From Erigeron canadensis (lineage: Eukaryota; Streptophyta; Magnoliopsida; Asterales; Asteraceae), in NCBI RefSeq assembly GCF_010389155.1, contig NC_057769.1, forward strand, positions 23,870,735 to 23,934,734: a DNA stretch of 64,000 nucleotides. The letters run 5' to 3'. A program made the translations under genes and the position numbers. Under the pieces are notes generated by a model that did not search any database, was not told the DNA's origin, and saw only the letters and a list, made by a program, of their open reading frames with translations. Positions 60,239-64,000 of this stretch are shown piece after piece; position 1 is the stretch's first letter; every line of letters starts with the position of its first letter.

Positions 60239-63200
60239 TCAAGGATCAAGATTTAGCATACCAAGTTTAGAGATTAAGAAATTAAACCTCTTTTCGTCCA
60301 GTGGTTTTGTGAACAAATCAGCGAGTTGATGGTCAGTTCCCACGAAATAGAGTTCGATGTCACCTTTCTCAACATGATCTTTGAGAAAATGATATCTCAC
60401 ATCAATATGCTTTGAACGTGAGTGGTTGACTGAGTTGACAGCAATTGCAATGGCACTTTGAGAATCACAATAGATAGGGACACGATCATATTTCAGACCA
60501 TAATCGGTAAGTTGTGTTTTCATCCATAACACTTGAGCACAACAACTAGCAGCAGCCACATATTCAGCCTCCGCTGTTGACAGTGATACACAATTTTGCA
60601 TCTTGGATGACCAACTCACAATCTTATCCCCTAAGAATTGTAAAGTACCAGATGTGCTTTTGCGATCAAGCTTACAACCTGCATGATCTGCATCTGAATA
60701 GGCAGTTAAATTGAATCCAGTATCCCTTGGATACCAGAGACCAAGATTGGGTGTACCCTTCAGATAACGAAAAATTCGTTTCACAGCTTGGTAATGTAAA
60801 TCAGTTGGAGCGGCTTGATACCTAGCACACATACATGTTGCAAACATTATGTCTGGGCGAGATGTTGTAAGATACAACAACGAACCAATCATGCTTCTAT
60901 ACCTCTTTTGGTCAAATGGTTTCCCATTTTTAGCAGCATTTATGTTTGTACGAGCAGCCATTGGGGTTGAAATTGAAGAACAGTTAGTCATTTCAAACTT
61001 TTTCACCATATCTTTTATGTACTTACCTTGTGATATAAAAATACCAGTTGGTAATTGTTTGATTTGTAGACCAAAAAGTAATTCATTTCCCCAATCATGC
61101 TCATTTCAAAATGATTGACCATTAGAGATGAAAAATTTCGGCAAAAAGTTTGACTGGTTGACCCAAAAATAATGTCATCAACATATATTTGGACAAGTAA
61201 AACATGTTTACCTTGCTTACGAATAAACAGGGTAGGGTCAATTGTACCTTTGGTAAAGCCTCCTTTGAGTAGGAAAGTAGATAAGGAATCATACCATGCT
61301 CGGGGTGCCTGCTTCAAACCATAGAGAGCCTTGTCTAACCTGTAGACATGGTTTGGCTTCTTAGAATCAACAAAACCTTCAGGTTGCTCCACGTAAACTT
61401 CTTCTTTGAGTTCTCCATTCAAGAATGTTGTCTTCACATCCATTTGAAACACTGTGAAGTTTCTGAATGCAGCATAAGCTAAGAATATACGAATGGCCTC
61501 CATTCTAGCAACAGGAGCGAAAGTTTCGTCGAAATCCACACCAGGTTGTTGACAGTAACCCTTTGCAACTAATCTAGCTTTGTTCCTTACCACAACTCCA
61601 TTTTCATCCTTCTTGTTCTTGAAAATCCACTTGGTGCGAATTGGTTCTTCTTGCCTTGGATTTGGAACCAATCCCCATACTTTCAGTCTTTCAAACTGAG
61701 CTAATTCATCTTGCATTGCTTTAACCCACTCTGGATCACAAAGAGCTTCAGAGACGGTTTTGGGTTCAATGTTACTCAGTGAAAGTGCAACAAGACACTC
61801 ATTGACTGTAGTACGAGTAGAAACACCAGCTTGTGGATCTCCGATGATTTGTTTTGTAGGATGATCTTTGCGCATACGTGACCACTTGTTGTCATGAGGA
61901 AGAGGATTTTGTTGATGAAGGTCAACATTATCATCATTAATTCCAGAGTTATGTTGAGCAATGGAATCATAGCTTGGAAGAACTCTTTCCTCAAAATTTG
62001 GATGATCAAAATCCAGTGGTACATACACATTTGGAGTATATGATGGATTTGTTGTTTGGGTGATTTGAGAAGGTTGTTCTTGATCATTCTTTTGAGAATA
62101 AATATCACTTGAAGATGATTCTTCTTGCTCTGTAGAATTTGAAGATGATTCATGATTGTTGTCTGGAACTGATTCATTTGTTTGAATGGGGTTATTGTTC
62201 GGAATTGGTTCAATGATGACTTGAGGTTCCTTTTCTTGAATCGGTTTTGAATTGTAGAATTCTTCAAAAAGAATATCTAGCTCTTCACTTGTTGGAGTTA
62301 GATATTTCTTGAGTTTTGAAGCTAAGGTAGACGTCCTTGAGGAAGCACTTGAAGTACTTGGATCACAGATTGTTGGTAGCAAACTTTCTTGTTCAAATAT
62401 CATGCCTGACATCTCGTCAAACCAAACATTCATGGTTTCTTGAATCGTGTTTGTTCTACGATTAAAGATGCGATATGCAATCAATGTCTTTGAGTAACCA
62501 ACAAAGTAACCTTCGTCACCTTTTCTTTCAAACTTTCCAACATTTTCCCGATCATTCAAGGTATAACAAACACACCCAAAAATATGGAAGTAATTGATGT
62601 TGGGTTTGCGTTTGTTAATAACCTCATAAGGAGTCTTCTCATGACGCTGATTAATGATGGACCGATTTTGAGTATGACAAGTTGTGTCAACAGCTTCAGC
62701 CCACATGTTTGATGGTAACTTGGAATAAGCAAGTATTGTTCTTGCTGCTTCCACCAGCGTACGGTTTCTCCTTTCAACAACACCATTTTGTTGCGGGGTA
62801 CGAACAGCAGAGAATTGGTGAGTAATGCCTTTTGATTTGCAAAATTCATTGAAGATGGCATTTTTGAACTCAGTACCATTATCTGAACGGATATAATGGA
62901 CTGGAAGTTGAAGATTCACTTGAGTGGAAGTGATGAAATCGATCAAAATTTGAGTTGTTTCATCTTTTGAAGCAAGAAACTTGACCCAAGTGTATCTAGA
63001 ATAATCATCAATGATAACCAGAATATATCTTTTCCCGTTTCTGCTTTGTACTTTCATAGGCCCACAAAGATCCATGTGAAGCAAATGAAGAGGTGCCAAA
63101 GTGTGTGGAGTTTTCTTTGGTTTATGAGAAGTTCTCTTGATCTTCCCAACTGCACAAGAAGGACAGACATGCTCACTTTCATATTTGTAATTAGGCAATC

Positions 63201-64000
63201 CTTCAACAAGTTGCTTGTTGACTAAAGCATTGATGGTTTGATAATTCAAGTGAGAAAGCCTTCTGTGCCACAACCAAGAATTTTTTGAAGTAGCTTTTGA
63301 AACAAGACATATATTATCAGTTGGTTGGTTATCATCAAGATTAACTGTGAAAAGATTGTCTTCACGATCTCCGCATAGAATATCAACTCCATCTAGAGTT
63401 TGAACTTTGCACAGAGATTGTCGAAAAAGAACTTGAAGATTGTTGTCACAGAACTGTCCAACACTGAACAAGTTATGACTCAGGCCTTCAACATAATGAA
63501 TTTTCTTAATGACAATTCCGTTTCTTTCAATCTCTCCATAACCTAGAATTGGAGCGAAATTGTTGTTTCCGAAACGCACAGTTCCCATGAATCTTTCAAC
63601 AAAATTCTTGAGCAATGATTTATTGCTCGTCATGTGTTTTGAACACCCGGAATCGAGTATCCATACACAGATGATTATTTCCTGCAAACAAAATTTAACC
63701 GACTTTAGGTACCCACTTAAAGACGGGTCCTTTGTGGTTAGTTAAAACAGGCAGGGGGTATAACTTAGGAGATGCATACAAACATGCTTTCATGTCAACA
63801 TACTTGTTAACAAGCACATTATCAATAAGCACATTTGGATTAAACAATCGAATATTAACGCATGAATCAAAAGTGACATGTTTACCAACATTCAAACCAT
63901 GCATATGAGAACAAGAATTATCATTGTTTACAACATCACAAGGCTTAGCCTTGGCACCATTAACATTGTTTAACTCAGAGGACTTAAAAGATAAATTGTT
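60239..64000 (-). pseudogene. Copia gag-pol polyprotein, two frameshifts, runs off the window
   Basis: Reading from the right edge: a linker from gag ([25 protein letters not shown]), then after a one-base shift near 63697 the protease with [11 protein letters not shown]. The pre-integrase zinc region has [10 protein letters not shown] and CPSCAVGK. Integrase has [30 protein letters not shown] and [16 protein letters not shown] has [15 protein letters not shown] and the catalytic YVDDIIFGS at about 61180. A one-base loss near 61095 breaks the frame inside NYFLGL. RNase H follows (YSDADHAGC, STAEAEYVAAA, FTKPLDEKRF), ending LDP at 60239. All domains are present, so the element is recent. Only the two single-base shifts block it, and they could be sequencing errors. 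Confidence 0.9.

Larger units (their letters stand above)
57201..64000 (-). mobile_element. Ty1-copia retrotransposon (SIRE-like pol), 5' end outside the window
   Basis: On the minus strand, pol is followed by about 2.7 kb of non-coding DNA, a purine tract CTAAGGGGGAGAA and an LTR of 323 bases. The gene order protease, integrase, RT, RNase H identifies the copia superfamily. The gag end and the 5' LTR lie to the right of the window. The unusually long 3' non-coding region and short LTR do not fit SIRE well, so the clade is tentative. Confidence 0.85.

Noticed and set aside
61776..62267. 163-residue frame on the copia minus strand
   Set aside because: It overlaps the copia polyprotein in another frame and is a shadow of that Asn/Ser/Gln-rich linker.

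Overview
The window is nuclear DNA from a flowering plant, probably a member of the daisy family (Asteraceae). That placement is an inference from recalled resemblance of the resistance proteins and of the gypsy and copia polyproteins to Asteraceae families. There is no rRNA, tRNA, operon or organellar gene. The window is a resistance-gene cluster heavily invaded by nested retrotransposons. One intact host gene is visible: a CC-NBS-LRR (CNL) resistance gene at 51787-55245 (+). Its close paralogue at 1768-5449 (-) carries two single-base frameshifts. Two further fragments of the family remain: an LRR 3' end at 12260-12638 (-), and a promoter plus 5' end at about 49570-50136 (+).

Layout, left to right. 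1-7332: CNL paralogue, its flanks and a LINE remnant, forming one arm of a large inverted duplication. 7333-8039: hAT-like remnant. 9400-10630: second copy of the CNL 3' flank. 10631-11945: truncated LINE with an internal inverted repeat. 11962-12259: foldback MITE. 12260-12638: LRR fragment. 12666-23729: degenerate Athila-type gypsy element with target duplication CCCCT; a Tekay-type solo LTR (14346-16895, target duplication CCCTG) sits inside its pol. 23730-25743: inner inverted arm carrying a copia-type solo LTR. 25746-27256: a second copia-type LTR start and an unrecognised coding remnant. 27257-27356: 100-N assembly gap. 27357-44137 (-): tandem Tekay array LTR-internal-LTR-internal-LTR, inserted in the integrase of an older (+) Tekay copy whose 3' part survives at 44138-47757. 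48237-49322: matching inner inverted arm. 49323-56120: 5' CNL fragment, LINE remnant and intact CNL, forming the other outer arm. 57201-64000 (-): Ty1-copia element running off the window.

Removing the transposons leaves a palindrome-like arrangement of CNL units facing away from each other. The CNL proteins would act as intracellular immune receptors. The inverted, partly broken copies could also make antisense or double-stranded RNA, but that is inference. I found no clearly new biological system. The most informative signals are structural: the inverted CNL duplication, a 344-bp filler patch copied between two sites in the Athila element, the LTR-sharing Tekay tandem, and a rise in indels beside the assembly gap.
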